From positions 6,882,001 through 6,946,000 of the forward strand of contig OX359191.1 of the NCBI GenBank assembly GCA_947172415.1: 64,000 bases of DNA. The letters are read 5' to 3'. A model generated the notes under the pieces. It was not told where the DNA came from. It ran no database searches and saw only the letters and a program-made list of their open reading frames with translations. Source of the stretch: Chondrosia reniformis. Its lineage: Eukaryota > Porifera > Demospongiae > Chondrillida > Chondrillidae. Below are positions 25,256 through 51,081 of this stretch, one piece after another. The translations under genes and the position numbers were made by a program. Every line of letters starts with the position of its first letter. The first letter of the stretch is position 1.

Positions 25256-25530
25256 CTAATTGCATAACCATCTAAAGACCCAATTGCATAACCATCTAAA
25301 GACCCAATTGCATAACCATCTAAAGACCCAGTTGCATAACCATCTAAAGACCCAATTGCATAACCATCTAAAGACCCAATTGCATAACCATCTAAAGACC
25401 CAGTTGCATAACCATCTAAAGACCCAATTGCATAACCATCTAAAGACCCAGTTGCATAACCATCTAAAGACCCAATTGCGTAACCATCTAAAGACCTAAT
25501 TGCGTAACCATCTAAAGACCCAATTGCAAT
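25256..25530. repeat. 24-bp minisatellite, about 11 units
   Basis: The unit is CCATCTAAAGACCCAATTGC plus ATAA. The period is divisible by 3, which gives the spurious open frame reading NHLKTQLH. It follows the orphan USP exon. Confidence 0.95.
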
Positions 25531-26881
25531 AGGTCACGTAACCATAGCATCAGGCTGCTATGTACGTACGTAGGTCCTCGAAGTGATCAACCCTTGCACC
25601 TTATGGTAAGTGGAAGCAGATAAGGTGTTCTGTGGGTAGTACAGTCTTTTGTACATAAAACAAAGTGAAAAAGGACCGAGCTTGCCTCCATACACAACTT
25701 TATGTAGCATTTGTTTTGGTAGTACACAGTGAAATGTGAATATACAGAAACTTAAAATGAAAATGAAGAGCTAAGAATTAAATTTGTGCTAAGTGAATAT
25801 ACATTATACAATCCTAAACTAAACATTAGTATTGATCATGCTCCTTCATCATTCTTATGACATAAAGATTAAAGTTTAAAGAAGAGCTCATATTAAGGAG
25901 AATGTTGAATGTATATAGGTATAAGGCAACACTGTGTTAACAATGACAGAAGAAATTTGTACTATATCAACAATATATTAAAAACTTGTTAGAGGAAGTT
26001 GAGGACAATCATGTACATCTATAAGCTAGTATGCCCAGCTACTTGTAGGATAATCTGGAGTAGGAAGTAAAGGAAATCATTATCATATCATCGCTCTGAT
26101 CTCAATAAGACTTTTAGTCGACAGGTACCCAATTGACCATGTAACTCTGCAGATGTACAACTCGTAGGTCATATGTCAGCAAATACAAGTGGCACCTACT
26201 GATGGGGGAGGGTTTAGACAGTAGTCTACTTTCATGAAGGCTTCATTCCACACACATAAAGTACTCTACAAAGTTCTCCCTGGTCACACCCCTTACACCT
26301 CCCACTTTAATACTTCACTTGGGGCTACACAAAACTCGCCCGCCAGAGGCAAGGTTACTCGTGAACAATAAACTTAGACTAACACATTTATTGTTAATTA
26401 GACGAATGGGAGGCGCGGATTTACCCGGCGTAGTTAAACATTACATTACAGGATACATAGGCCTATAATAGAGTACGATAGTACTTAGACAAACTCACTT
26501 TTTCGAAGAAAAGAATGCCATGACTTATTCTACTTTTCAGGACATTTAGAATATTAGTTGACGAACGTTACACTTTTCCGTTATTGAATCTATTCAAAAG
26601 AGCCAAGAGTTCTTTCAACATTTAACGCTTTACGTGCTTCGTTTCTTAGACTGCGGTTTCCGGTTCAGAGATCAAACAGAACACACATATAGACAATGTA
26701 ACCTCGATTGGGAACTTGTTAGATAGACGGTTTCTTCTTTCCCTGCAATAATTCGAAGGAATGCTGCGATGACCTTCTCTGCTGTACTAATTTACGGACT
26801 CCCACGGATTTCCGTACATTACGCTTGATTGTATGCAAATGCAACCAATAGTATTCTATATAAATGATTGGATTATTGAAA
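25531..26881. other. Spacer and promoter region of the RING-PHD gene
   Basis: No convincing coding frame. GC content rises from about 26330, where the sequence becomes less repetitive (26390-26430 contains GGAGGCGCGG). CTATATAAATG at 26858-26866 could be a TATA-like box placed just before the start codon. Confidence 0.5.
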
Positions 26882-29800
26882 ATGGCGACTGGCGGCATCT
26901 ATGCTGGCGGCGAAATGAGTTGTAGCAACTGTAGTGCAACTTCTGAAAAGACTTGTCCAATTTGCTTAAAGTCTCTAAGAAAGACCAAGATTGGAATCCC
27001 CAACTGCTGTAATCACGAGTTTTGTCACACTTGTATTCTAGAATGGGCTAAGGTGAGTTCTCAACGTCATTCCTACCTCATCATGTGTGCATTCAGTTGC
27101 TTCGGATTTGGCTTTGAGCTGATCTTATAAACACACTAATATAACTCACCCTAAAAACCTGAAAGAGCGTCGGCGTCGGAAATCCTTGACAGTGCCAGGA
27201 TTCTCTGAGATAATACTTTCTGGAGAACCTACAGAGTTTCCTTGTAGACTCTTTCTTTTGGTAGCGAATGTCTTCAGCATAGCAGTCAACTCAAATCGCA
27301 AAGTTAAATTTAACTGTGGCCTTGTACTGGTTTAGGGACTAGCTCGCGGTAACATTCCTTATGTTTACAGTAACACTTTATGGCCTCGTCTCCTCAGAAT
27401 ATATAGTGTTATATATATATATATATGTAGGTGCAGTTCCTTTTTGTGAGGATGTATCGAGTTTTGATTTTGAATGTGTATTTATATTACCATTTGGGTC
27501 TCAGGTAGGAGGGCATATTAAGTATTGATCCATCATTCACTAAAGTTATGAAGCTGTAAATGATAGTCCGGTTTTGATGACACAGCATGCTCTGTGGATA
27601 TAATATATTTCAGTGGCTGCATGGATAATTGTATGACATTGTGCAATTGGAAGGTAACTTTAGGTCAAATTACAATGGAACCTTCCTAACCCAGTCACCT
27701 ATGGGACCTAATATAGGTATGTGGCTGCTTTAGACAGGTGACCAGATTGTGAGGATTTACAAGCATAATGAGTTTTTGGACTTTATTGAAGTGGCCACTC
27801 TAAGCAGTTGATTATGCTAGAGAGGTTAATTTGAAATGAATTTGTGAATTTATTGAAATGGCCACTTTTAAGCAGTTGATTACGCAAGAGAGGTGACTGT
27901 TGGTATACATGTTCCGCTGGTATAAAGATTCTAGGAGTCACTGATGGGTAATGCAATTGCCACCAATGGCTGACTGGCTCAGTGGAGAAGAGAAATGAAA
28001 CTCTATCCTTATGTGAAGAAAATGTTCCATTATCTATGTACATACGTATGTAATCCAGAGTCAAAGGATGAGGGATCATAGCTTTAAGATCAGCTTCAGA
28101 TCTTATAGTCCCCTATTTTTTTCGTCTACATGTGTACATAGTTATTATCTTTGAAAGGATCATCTTTCTACTTTTAGAGCATCTAAAGACGCAGTTTTCT
28201 TGTTTCTTTTTGCTGTCAGACGTTTCAACCCTGAGGGTCTTCTTCAGTGACAATCACTGAAGATGAGGGTCTTCTTCAGTGGCGGTCACTGAAGAAGACC
28301 CTCAGCATGCTTTATGTATATATACCTAATAGTTACAGCCCAGAGGGGAGGACTACAGACATAATATATGTAATACGAGGATGAGGTATAGCCAAGGCTG
28401 AGTAATTGTATTTTTGGGAAGTGGAGTTGTTTACTAATGTTTTTGGACAGTTGAACTTTAGTCTTTGATCATAATAATGAAAGGCCAACTGTGAATGTGA
28501 AGGTTGGAGGCCAATGACTGGCACCTAATCACTTTCAGAAAAAACACTCTGTTGATTGGACTGAAGTTTAATGCTTGCTTGCAGTACCTATTGAGATACG
28601 TAATTACCATATTTGGATGTTCTGACAGCCTGACGGAAACACTCACATTAAATAATCAAGGGAACTGCTGATTGATTGATCCAGATGCAATAGTAACAAA
28701 TGATAGTAGCACTGGAGATGAGGTCCTGCAGTAAAAACAGACTCAGTGTATCTGCCCCCTCAGTTGAGGGTACCCTTAAGACTATGGTGACAAAATCATG
28801 GCTACCTACGTATGTAATATAATGGAACACCTTCCTAACCCAGTCACCTATATGATTAGTCTGAGTGCTTTAGATAGATTTTAAGCAAGTGACTGTGTTG
28901 TTACTTTTTAAAGTTGTAAAGCCAAGCAGCATGCCTACGGTGTGAATTGCACTACTATGGTTGGTATGTAGGTCCACAAGGGAAATTAACTAATTGAACA
29001 AGTAATATTATGCAATCTTTTGATCCACACTTCAGTATTGTGTGGGTCAGACAAGAGTAATGCATGTATCTGAGTTTGATAATGCCTTGTGAAGCTTTCA
29101 AAAGAAAGGTATAAAGTGCTTATCTTGTTAAAGATGTCGAAAGATGAAGATAAATTTGACACAGTTAGAAGAAATCCTTATTCTATTAGTGCTTATCTGG
29201 TTATGCCTAACTGTATTATGTTGTAAGGTGAATGTGCATACGTATGTAACTCCCATCAGCTAGGTATATAATGTTATTACAGTGTAGTGGTCGTATGAAG
29301 CATACGTATAAGAATAGTGAGAGGTACAGTAAATAGTAATGTTTGGTTTGGATGACATTATGACCTCTGTTCCAACTGTTGTTGGAAGTACTTTCTAGGG
29401 AATCTTACCTCAGCCTACTCTGGCCTGTTCAATGTTGTTGTATAATGGATGTGAAGTCATTGTGGCTATGGGGAGACTACATGGCCTGATCCTGTAGTAC
29501 ATACCTACCCACAAGGGAGCTGTGTAATTGAATTATCACCCCATATTAGGGAACAGTTGAGGACATTAACTCATATTTGTGAAATTCATTTTAGTGTGAA
29601 CCAGCTCTTCAGAGATCTCTTTACTGACCTGACTTCCTTAGTGAATGGGAATTGCATAGTTAGACATTTCAGACTTGAGACACATACCTAGGGCATACAT
29701 GAAAAATCTAAGATACCATTTTCCCACATGCTATGCCTATTCTGTAAAAGAGCCTATAGGGGAACTAAACCTGAAGAGGGCTTTGGATGAAGATACAGGA

Positions 29801-32800
29801 GTCTTTTCTTCCTTCTTTTTCCTTCATCTTCTTCTCCACTTGGTCAGACAGCTGTTTCTGGGAATTCCACCCTTCATCAGTGATCCTGGGAGTCTTTGTC
29901 TTTTTCTTTATCTTGATCTTTTGTGAATCCTACATACCTAGTGCATATGTACATATGTATGCACTAGGTATACATATGTACATACGTATGCACTAGGTAT
30001 ACAGATCTATGTATGTGGACACCATTGGGACTAGTTGATAGTCAAGTGTTTGAGTGGATGTGATTTCAATCATTGAGCGTGATTACAAAGAGATGAATGA
30101 TAAAAGGTACCATTTTATTTAATGGCAACTTACTTCCTTATTCCGTTATTCTAGTTTATCATTCATATCTTTGTAATCACGCGCAAGAGGCCTGGGAGGT
30201 GATAAATCATATTTCTGCTTTGGCCAATTAATTCACATTCTGCGTTTAGTAATAACGCACAAATATGGGCTGTACGTACATAAGGTTTTCAATATAATGC
30301 AGTCACCTCAGTAAAGTTCAGCTCTTCAGAATATTTAAAATACTTAAAAATATTTAAAATATTACTCCATTTAAGCAAAACCTGTCTTTTGTAGTCAGCT
30401 TGGGGTCAAATTACTGTTTCTTGTGTAGAATGTGTTTATACATATCTTCTACTCACTGTTCTTAGACTATAAACACATGTCCTATTGACAGAGCAAAGTT
30501 TCATACGGTCAATATTTATTGTGGAACAAAACTTAGAGATAAGGTGGGTACGATGAATGTGGATGTTTACAGGTATACATGTAGAGGTACCAAATTGTGT
30601 ATGTAAGACCCCTAGATTTAGCATAGAGAGCCAAGGATTCACAAAAGATGAAGGACAAAGACAAAGATTCCCAGGGTCAATGATGAAGGGTGGAATTTAC
30701 AGAAGAAGAAGAAAGAGAAGACTCCTGTATCTTCATCCAAAGCTCTCATCAGGTTTACTTCTATATAAGTTTTCAATTTATTACAGAATAGGCATAGCAT
30801 GTAGGAAAATGATTTTCATGTTGCCTAGTAACAGTGCATGTTGATATCTGTTACATCACATGACATTTTGTACCACAGATATATGTGGAAGATAAGTCAG
30901 GTGCAGTGCTGGATAATATTGACGCTTACTATGTGTATTGTGAGGTAAGCATTACATATAACTACTAATGTACACTTTGTATATAGCACCTGCTAGAAGC
31001 CACTCTTATACCTCTCAGTTGCTATGCCAACCAGTTTACATAAGTTTAGGGAGGATAAAATAGTAAAGCACGATGTTCTATGGTTGTAGGACCATCTAAA
31101 TACTAGCACAGCTATCTATGGTTGTAGGACCATCTTAGATTCATCTACATAATACTAGCACAGTGTTTTATGGTTGTAGGACCATCTTAGATTCATCTAC
31201 ATAATACTAGCACAGTGTTCTATGGTTGTAGGACCATCTTAGATTCATCTACATAATACTAGCACAGTGTTTTATGGTTGTAGGACCATCTTAGATTCAT
31301 CTACATAATACTAGCACAGCGTTCTGCTCCCTCTGGGTACAGTACTTCACCACCTATGTATGTATGTATCTACACGTAGATCTGTTCACTTAATGACAAC
31401 GAAGATCAGCTACTCTTGTGTGATGGATGCGATTCTGCGTAAGTTTTTAGTTGGCAGAAAATATTTAATGCATTTTCCTAGTGATACGTAGGTATATAAC
31501 TTTCAAATATTGCACTTTTATTAAATGTTAGTCTCTCTAAATCACCTCTTTTATCAGTAACCAATACAAGTTAATATGTAGTTGCTAAATGGAACATTAA
31601 ATGAATTAAGGAAGTAAAGAAGTGTAATTGAGGATGCACATACGTACGTATGTATCACTCCATACTAAGGCTCAGAAGTTGCAGCAATTAGGAGATTTCA
31701 GTTGTTAACCAGAAATTTTAATGATTATCCTTCATCCCTGTGCAGTTATCTTAAATTGTGGTGATCCAATAAACTGGTTTCCCCATACTATTAGCCTTTA
31801 TTAATACTCTTTACAGTTATTAGTATATAATATGAATAATTGTAGTGATAATCAAACCACAACTATTATGTACGTATATGTACTTATGTACATAGTAATG
31901 GCTATAGGTGATTTTGTGCACAGGGTATAAGTTTCAGTAATATTTGCCTACGTATGTAGGTAAATTGTAACAAAAATCTTGTAAGCATACTTTTCAGTTT
32001 AATGATTTAATAAGAATGTCATACTGTCCGTGTTATCTTCATTATAATTATATAATTATTTCTTTTATTTACCTTAGGTATCACCTGTATTGTCTCTCTC
32101 CACCTCTTTCTGGAGTACCAGAGGGAAACTGGTACTGTCCACAATGCCATCCCATTGTCTTCCCCAATAGCACTTCTAACCAACAATTCCAATACTTGCA
32201 CCATCCATACTCCTCTGATTCTTCATTCACACTTCAATCTGGAGGTGTGAGCTTCTGTTCATATGACTTAAGTGGGACAGAGGAAGAGGAGGAGGACGGG
32301 CTAACTAGCCACACCCTCCAATCTTCAAGTCGATCACTTGATATTTCAGAAAATTTTAGTAAATCCAGTATCATTAATTGGACATCCGATGAAGATTCAG
32401 GAGAAGAGATTATTTCGTCAAGAAGAAGAGTATCACGATCTAATGGCTTATCTAGTAATGATGAATTGGAAGAAGATGTAAAGAAGATACGCACAAAAAG
32501 AGTTCGGAGGGTAACCTTGGAGAGTGACACAGATGCTTCCGAGGAAGTTGAGGAGTACGTTGTTGATAGTTCCAGTAGTACAGCCTCTCTTGATATGTCC
32601 AGTGGTTATGAATGTGAGGCTACTACATCAAGACGACAGCTTTCATCACTTATTAATGGAAACACTTACGGTACTTCGTCCAGGAAACGTAGTAGAAGCA
32701 TTTCCAAACCAAAAGTAGCTAAAAGAAAAAGTAGCAAGTGTTCTGGTGCTAGACTCTCCCAATCTATCAGTGAAGATGAATTGGACGACCCCACATTTGA

Positions 32801-34114
32801 ATTATCAGATATTAGTGACGAAGTGATTCCGCATGGTTCCTCATATGGGTGGAAATTAAGGGCAACTGCTACCCAATTGAGTGCATATTACAAGTCTAGC
32901 ATTCCAGCAGGTTCAAAGAGAAATAAAAGGCTTCCTCAAAAGCCATGTACCTCTGCCACTGCCAAAGGTAAAGGCAAGATGCCAGCCAGTTCAAAAGGCA
33001 AGCAAAAAAAGAGGAGACAAAATCTAATTAGTGATCCTCCAGCAAAAAAGGTACAGACCACAAAAGGGAAGGGAAAAGGCAAAGCTAAGAAAGCACGTAA
33101 AAGACACCTTCTGAATATGCCATCTAGGCCAAAGAGACAAGTATCCTTGCTTTCCCCTACCCCAGAGTATAAAAGAAGTTTACTCTCAGGGAGTGTCCAA
33201 GTGGGCGGGGCATTGACCCAAGAAGGTACATCTTCCTCAAGCCTGGACATTGTACCTGATACTCCTGGTAAGGGTATATCTCATCCGACACCTCAATCAG
33301 GTATTCCCTATCATGCAAGAGTGCTGGCAACTACACCCACCTCTTCACTGCGGCAATATCAGGCACATCACAGAGCGCAAGCTTTTGCGAGAAATCCATC
33401 TTCTACATCAATCTGGGAACCCAATCTCAACCTAGACAGGTCCATTGAAGAGCTGGTACGCAGTCACACTAAAGTCCCAAGGGACACTTGGTCATCCGAT
33501 GAAATTGAAAAGAGAAAGAGCAAAAAAACAAGACCCAGACAGCTACGGTATTCATCTAAAATGTCAAGGTAAGAGAATACAATTTCTCATCCACTAAGCA
33601 GTGAAACTGTTTGAGAAAGTATTCCATTGTATGTACGTAGAAGATGTTTTCCTACAAATGTACAGTAGTTTATCATACTATACTGTACAATACTCTAGAA
33701 AATTATGCTTGTTTTTCTTGCATAATCAGTTTTTATAGGAAAAGTATTCAGGTAGAAGGGGGCATGGGTTGGGACTAAAATACATAAATTAATGTACTTT
33801 ACTGCAAGTTTGGGGACGGGACTGTAAAACTTTATATTTATCCAGCATTTAAAGGTTTTGTTTTCTACATATATACGTACATTATTTTCTTAGGAGAGAG
33901 TTGAGTATAAACCATTTGATTAAATTGACACATAAACTTCTTGTTTTAGGACAGGTTTTTATTCTCTGGTTCCTTGATCTACAGGAACAGTGAAAAAAAT
34001 CATGCCAGAAACAGCCAACAGCTCTCCGTAGATTATATTCTCAATGACATGAACAAGTTGAACTCCTGTGATTTCGTCATAAAAAGAAATGGCACTTGGC
34101 AACAACTGTCGTAG
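26882..34114 (+). CDS. RING and PHD finger protein, PHRF1-like
   Basis: Likely nuclear E3-ligase/chromatin-reader protein. Exons: 26882-27052, 30466-30543, 30879-30944, 31380-31438, 32078-33568, 33985-34114; 664 residues. The RING (residues about 20-68) shows CPICL, CNHEFCHTC and CPIDR; Asp in the last pair position also occurs in PHRF1. The PHD finger (about 100-150) shows YCEIC, LLLCDGCDSAYHLYC and NWYCPQC, all eight C4HC3 ligands present. The remainder is Ser-rich, acidic then Lys/Arg-rich and looks disordered, with many potential nuclear localisation clusters. RING directly followed by PHD is characteristic of PHRF1, but this protein is far shorter than the human one and I see no C-terminal SRI domain. 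The ATG at 26882 (AAAATGG) was preferred to an in-frame ATG at 26864, which overlaps a TATA-like sequence. Confidence 0.85.
27655..27905. repeat. Degraded repeat with internal duplication
   Basis: Contains ACAATGGAACCTTCCTAACC, echoed near 28820, and a doubled block of the form GTGGCCACT plus AAGCAGTTGATTA at about 27790 and 27858. It may be the remains of a DNA transposon. It lies in intron 1 of the PHRF1-like gene. Confidence 0.45.
28217..28305 (-). repeat. Hammerhead-like core copy 3 with adjacent palindrome
   Basis: On the minus strand 28250-28217 reads CTGAAGA, a GACCC/GGGTT stem with loop TCA, then GAAACGTC. The neighbouring 28262-28305 repeats the CACTGAAGAAGACCCTC arm as an inverted pair, so the region can form a long stem. 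Confidence 0.5.
29684..29935 (-). mobile_element. Interspersed repeat family A copy
   Basis: Reverse orientation: CATACATGAAAAATCTAA, CACATGCTATGCCTATTC, CTTTGGATGAAGATACAGGA, CAGACAGCTGTTTCTGGGAA, CATCAGTGATCCTGGGAGTC. This is the most complete copy, about 250 bp, and helps define the family ends. It lies in PHRF1-like intron 1. Confidence 0.75.
30077..30183. mobile_element. Foldback element with about 29-bp arms
   Basis: Arms 30077-30105 and 30155-30183 (starting GCGTGATTACAAAGA) are inverted complements with about one mismatch. The total is about 107 bp and non-coding, in PHRF1-like intron 1. Confidence 0.7.
30640..30815 (+). mobile_element. Interspersed repeat family A copy
   Basis: Shares AGATTCCCAGGGTCAATGAT, GACTCCTGTATCTTCATCCA and AATAGGCATAGCATGTAGGA with the other copies. 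It lies in the short intron between exons 30466-30543 and 30879-30944, so it makes up most of that intron. Confidence 0.75.
31070..31322. repeat. About 60-bp minisatellite, 4 to 5 units
   Basis: The unit contains TATGGTTGTAGGACCATCTT and ACATAATACTAGCACAGTGT. It sits in the intron before exon 31380-31438. Confidence 0.9.
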
Positions 34115-34582
34115 AAGTGTCTTGCTCTAATGAAAATGTAATTGTATCAACTTTTTACTTAATGGTGTACTTGTATTAATGAATATTTTGGAATTGCAGT
34201 AGTATAGCTGTGTGTTAAACAGCCAGTTGAGATTCACTTCACAGGATGAGACCTTTGTACCTGCACATGGATGAGCTCTATACGTATGCTAACACCAAGT
34301 TGACTGCATTTATGAACGTATATAGACATTTGTACATGTATTGAATGTAAGGTAACTTTATATATTAGTGACTTGAGGAGTCCTTGTCTTTTGGTCTTTG
34401 TGAGTCCGTCATATAAAATATTTACAAAGTTGTCATTTAAATCACAGTACTTTTACATGTGTGTGCTGTATTCTCTACTTGTAAAGTAGTTTTGCGATTG
34501 AGCTGCACAAAGATTGGGCAACACACACATTTGTGTAGATTATAAATGGATAACATGGTAGGATATACTGACATGACAACAA
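34115..34582. other. Convergent spacer, PHRF1-like and MRPL28
   Basis: Holds the 3' UTRs of the two convergent genes. No repeat and no credible coding frame. Confidence 0.6.
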
Positions 34583-35216
34583 TCACACTGGGGTCTCTAC
34601 TACAGTATGTGATTTGTCTGATGTGTGGGCAGTGTCTGTAAAGTCCATTTTCCAAGGCAATTTCCTCTTGATTAGTGGGGGAGGACCATCTGTCCATCTC
34701 CTTGGCTTTCGCTGTAGTCGGAGTGCTATTGGGGGAGGTCGAAGGTCAGGGTTCAACATCAGCGCCACCTTCATCTTTGCCTTCAGAGTGATCCCAAGGT
34801 TTGAACCAAGCTTCCTGTCTGGAGTATTGTAAATGTAGGCATCGAAACCTCCAGCTTTATCAATCCATCTCATTGCATGAGTAGTGAGTCGAACTGTAAC
34901 TTTTCTCCCAAGTAGGTCACTATAATAAGATTTTCTTTGTACATTTGGCTTCCAGCATTTCTTTGTTCTGCGAATGGAAAACTAAACAACTTTATATTTT
35001 GCCAGTAAACACTTGGATTAGTAGCAGTATGTAAATACTAAGCGCTTATCTAAGCCAAGTACTACTTTCTATAGTTAACAGAGGTAATGCAGTAACGACT
35101 CACTTCTTCTCGGAAAAGGTAACTGTGTGTCCGTACGTAAGTCCTTTTCCAGCATACAGAACTTTATGAACGTCCGCAGGTACAGTCTTCCTTAGCAGCC
35201 AGCCGAGAACCACCAT
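34583..35216 (-). CDS. MRPL28: Mitochondrial ribosomal protein bL28m
   Basis: Component of the large mitochondrial ribosomal subunit. Two exons, 35216-35104 and 34967-34583, give 165 residues; the AA|A phase-2 junction keeps the frame. The N-terminal exon reads VLYAGKGLTYGHTVTFSEKK, and the second has TKKCWKPNVQRKS then VTVRLTTHAMRWIDKAGGFD. These match the L28 pattern of a glycine/histidine strand, a KTKRxxxPN-like turn and an RxIDKxGG helix. A proline-rich C-terminal extension follows, as in mitochondrial L28s. There is a basic but short N-terminus and no obvious long targeting peptide. The start is the first ATG after an in-frame break, in a relatively GC-rich stretch. Confidence 0.85.
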
Positions 35217-35911
35217 TTTCGTAATTGCGCAATAGCAATGTAAAAATATGGCGACCAAAAGCAACTTAGGGCTACATTGACATGTACTGTAGGTGTGACA
35301 TGCTTATGTGATGTATGTGTGTCTAGTGTAGAGTAATCCATCCAAAATTAGATATAAATTACATTGTTAATTTGGGCTCCACTTTTTCATAGATTTACCG
35401 ACTAGAAATAAAAAGAGTTTTGTCAGAAGCCAAGTCAAGGAAAGATAAACATATAAACTTGGTGATAATGGTAAATGGAGGGTAGACTTACAATGCAAGT
35501 ATAAATAAGAGGAAATTCCTCTACATGATACTCAGTAACAAAAAGGATGTGGCATGTACAAGTGGCAGCTTTCCTTGTGTTATTTATGGTTCAGTCCATG
35601 TGGCCAGAGACAACTAGCCCATGGGCTGTGTGTCTGGTAGTAAATATGTCATCATCAAATATGCTCCATGTGTACCTTTCCTGTCAGACTATAGAAACCA
35701 TATTAAACCAAACTTTTTTCAAAAAGCAGCTGTTTCTTTGCAACACAAAAAACTTGGAGATCAATACTAAGAATGATTAAAACCTAACATTATCCTTTAC
35801 ACATTATTGTCTACATACATAAAGGTTGAGGATATAAAATGACTATAGTACTATGAGTTGCATGTAATACTGTTACATTATGTGTTTGAGGGACAAGTCT
35901 AAGGGAGTACT
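35217..35911. other. Spacer between MRPL28 and LIN7
   Basis: Should hold the MRPL28 promoter and the LIN7 3' UTR. A plus-strand frame at 35547-35780 (77 codons) begins with a hydrophobic, signal-like stretch (VQVAAFLVLFMVQSM) and has a TATAAATA sequence about 50 bases upstream. It has no recognisable family and I rate it as weak. Confidence 0.5.
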
Positions 35912-38626
<2,715 letters not shown>

Positions 38627-38954
38627 ACGTAAAGAAGGGACAGTGGAATCCATGCAGAGATTATCGTAGATTTTTGTGGTCTAAGGTGTTCCTTATATGG
38701 AGGACCCCCTGCTCCAAAAGTAAGCAGATAGAGTACCCAAATTATATGGGTAGATATAGTATTACTTTAGTGTATAATTTATACTATGCTAATTCATTTA
38801 TGCATATGGCTAATGTAATGTAGTGTATAAATCATTCTATTTGTAGCTGAGGCATTGCACATAATACTACCTTTTAGTGCTTCACTCCTCCACAATTGCC
38901 AAGACGTTATAACACACTGAACGAATTCGAAGGAAGATAGACTTAATAAAGAAG
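38627..38954. promoter_or_regulatory. Shared divergent promoter region, LIN7 and EPLIN-like
   Basis: Only 328 bases separate the two start codons, so both promoters must lie here or in the first exons. No TATA box is clear in a position that serves either gene. Confidence 0.5.
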
Positions 38955-47812
<8,858 letters not shown>

Positions 47813-48782
47813 TCAGTTTTCCAGAAGAACTAGATGCTTCACTAGGTAAGCTAATACGTATGTTAGAGTGCTGTAATACACAGGAAATACAGACAGTTCA
47901 GTGTAAATTTGACAATGAAATATTTGTGACATGCACATACCTCAATAGTATAATGAGTATGATCTTACAAATAAGGTAACCTTTCCTATGAATGTAAAAG
48001 TGAAGTATGTTTTATTTATTGAAATTCAATTGTACTTCCGTAATAAGTATAATTACGTATTACTGAGTGCCAATATATTGTTTCCATACTTGTGTAATAC
48101 ATTGTGTATATATTTTCCTTTCTTTAGGTAAATTTTCACTAAAAATAGTCTGGATAATGGAATATATAAAATTAACTATATTTTGTGAGCTATATAGCTC
48201 TTATATAGTATTTCTTTGATCGTATTTTGTTACATCTTGCTCATTTTGTATGATTCACCCGTTTATTGTATGTAAATGTCTTTAAGCATTAAACCTATGG
48301 CAATATAGTACATGTGTATCATGTTTGAAAATCTGTAAACTTTGAAAAAGTATGACAGTATGAGTAATTTGTATGACAATTTATATTAAGTTGAACTTTG
48401 AGCATGTCATTTTGTCTGGTCAGTCTTGCATGGGGTTGTGGTGCAAGTGATGTCACATGACACAACCACAAAATTACCTGTAGTCTTTGTAGGTTTCCAG
48501 GTATGTGTTCATCTAACCATTGTGTGAGGCTTTATGAGTGCGAATTAGCTGTGAGGTAACTATTTGCTCAAAGAGAGTTGAATGTTTCTGTAACAACATT
48601 TCATACTTCAATTAGCTATAAGGCTTCTCTCCTTATATAGTGCCTGAGAGTGCGCTAATACTGTGATTTGATTGGCTGCTTCTTGCGGTTGTCAAATAAA
48701 AACAAATCGTTTCACTACAGTTACAATCGATTTCAAGGATATTCACCCCATAGGACTCGAGGAACTGGTTTGGAGTGTAGAC
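47813..48782. other. Spacer between the two LIM genes
   Basis: Holds the EPLIN-like 3' UTR and the promoter of the LIM-only gene. A short inverted repeat (GGTTGTGG ... CCACAA) lies around 48433-48471. No open frame has family resemblance. Confidence 0.55.
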
Positions 48783-50484
<1,702 letters not shown>

Positions 50485-50897
50485 TTAACTTATTATTTCA
50501 TGCACCATTGTAATTCAATTAATTTATATTTAACTGTGCTAATTTCCTCACCATTTGTAGAATAGTTCTGCACTTCAATATGATGCTACACCATTTCATT
50601 TCTTATCCCACTGAATTAACTTATGATTGCCTGTACTTGTGAGATATGTTTTATGTTCACAATATCCAACACGCATTCGTCAAGGAGCAGATTGTATGTC
50701 ACATATGGTGAATGACGCATGTATCCGGTAAATGGCGCGTGACCATACGACTAGGTGACTAGAGACATTTTATAGAATTGTGGGTGTTGTAAAAATTATC
50801 ATTCCACTATTAAATGGCGGTTGTCTGTTGACATACTAGACCTCGGTGTCCTGTATTTTGATCTTTCTCTCATCAAAAGAAGTAAGCTTGTCGCGAT
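50485..50897. other. Spacer upstream of the small membrane protein
   Basis: LIM-only 3' UTR followed by a more GC-rich stretch from about 50660 that probably carries the next promoter. No repeat seen. Confidence 0.5.
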
Positions 50898-51081
50898 GCC
50901 GGGAAGTGCGCCAGCTGGGACAGTGGACGTGGACACCGTCTATGCGATGATTGCCGTATTCTCTCTTCTCTTTTTTGTGTGGGGAGCCGGCATCTTGATG
51001 GGAACTATATTCTATTTCACCAGCGGATCCGCCAAATCGTCCTCCTCCGGCAATACAGCGCAAGGAAGGACCAACACATGA
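50898..51081 (+). CDS. Small single-pass membrane protein, unknown family
   Basis: A single-exon frame of about 60 codons beginning MPGSAPAGTVDVDTVYAM. A strong hydrophobic segment follows (AVFSLLFFVWGAGILMGTIF), then a short Ser/Gly-rich tail. Base composition is clearly more GC-rich than the flanks, and an ATTAAA polyadenylation-type signal follows at 51304-51309. The frame extends upstream to an ATG at 50821, but the ATG at 50898 (CGCGATGCC) looks better. I do not recognise the family. The shape fits a small membrane subunit or accessory protein, but that is not a functional call. Confidence 0.55.

Noticed and set aside
28458-28830. Minus frames of about 60 codons in PHRF1-like intron 1
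   Set aside because: No domain, no splice context, and they lie in repeat-derived intron sequence.
35547-35780. 77-codon plus frame with a signal-like N-terminus
   Set aside because: No recognisable family, ordinary intergenic base composition, and it lies downstream of LIN7 on the other strand. Kept only as a note in the spacer entry.
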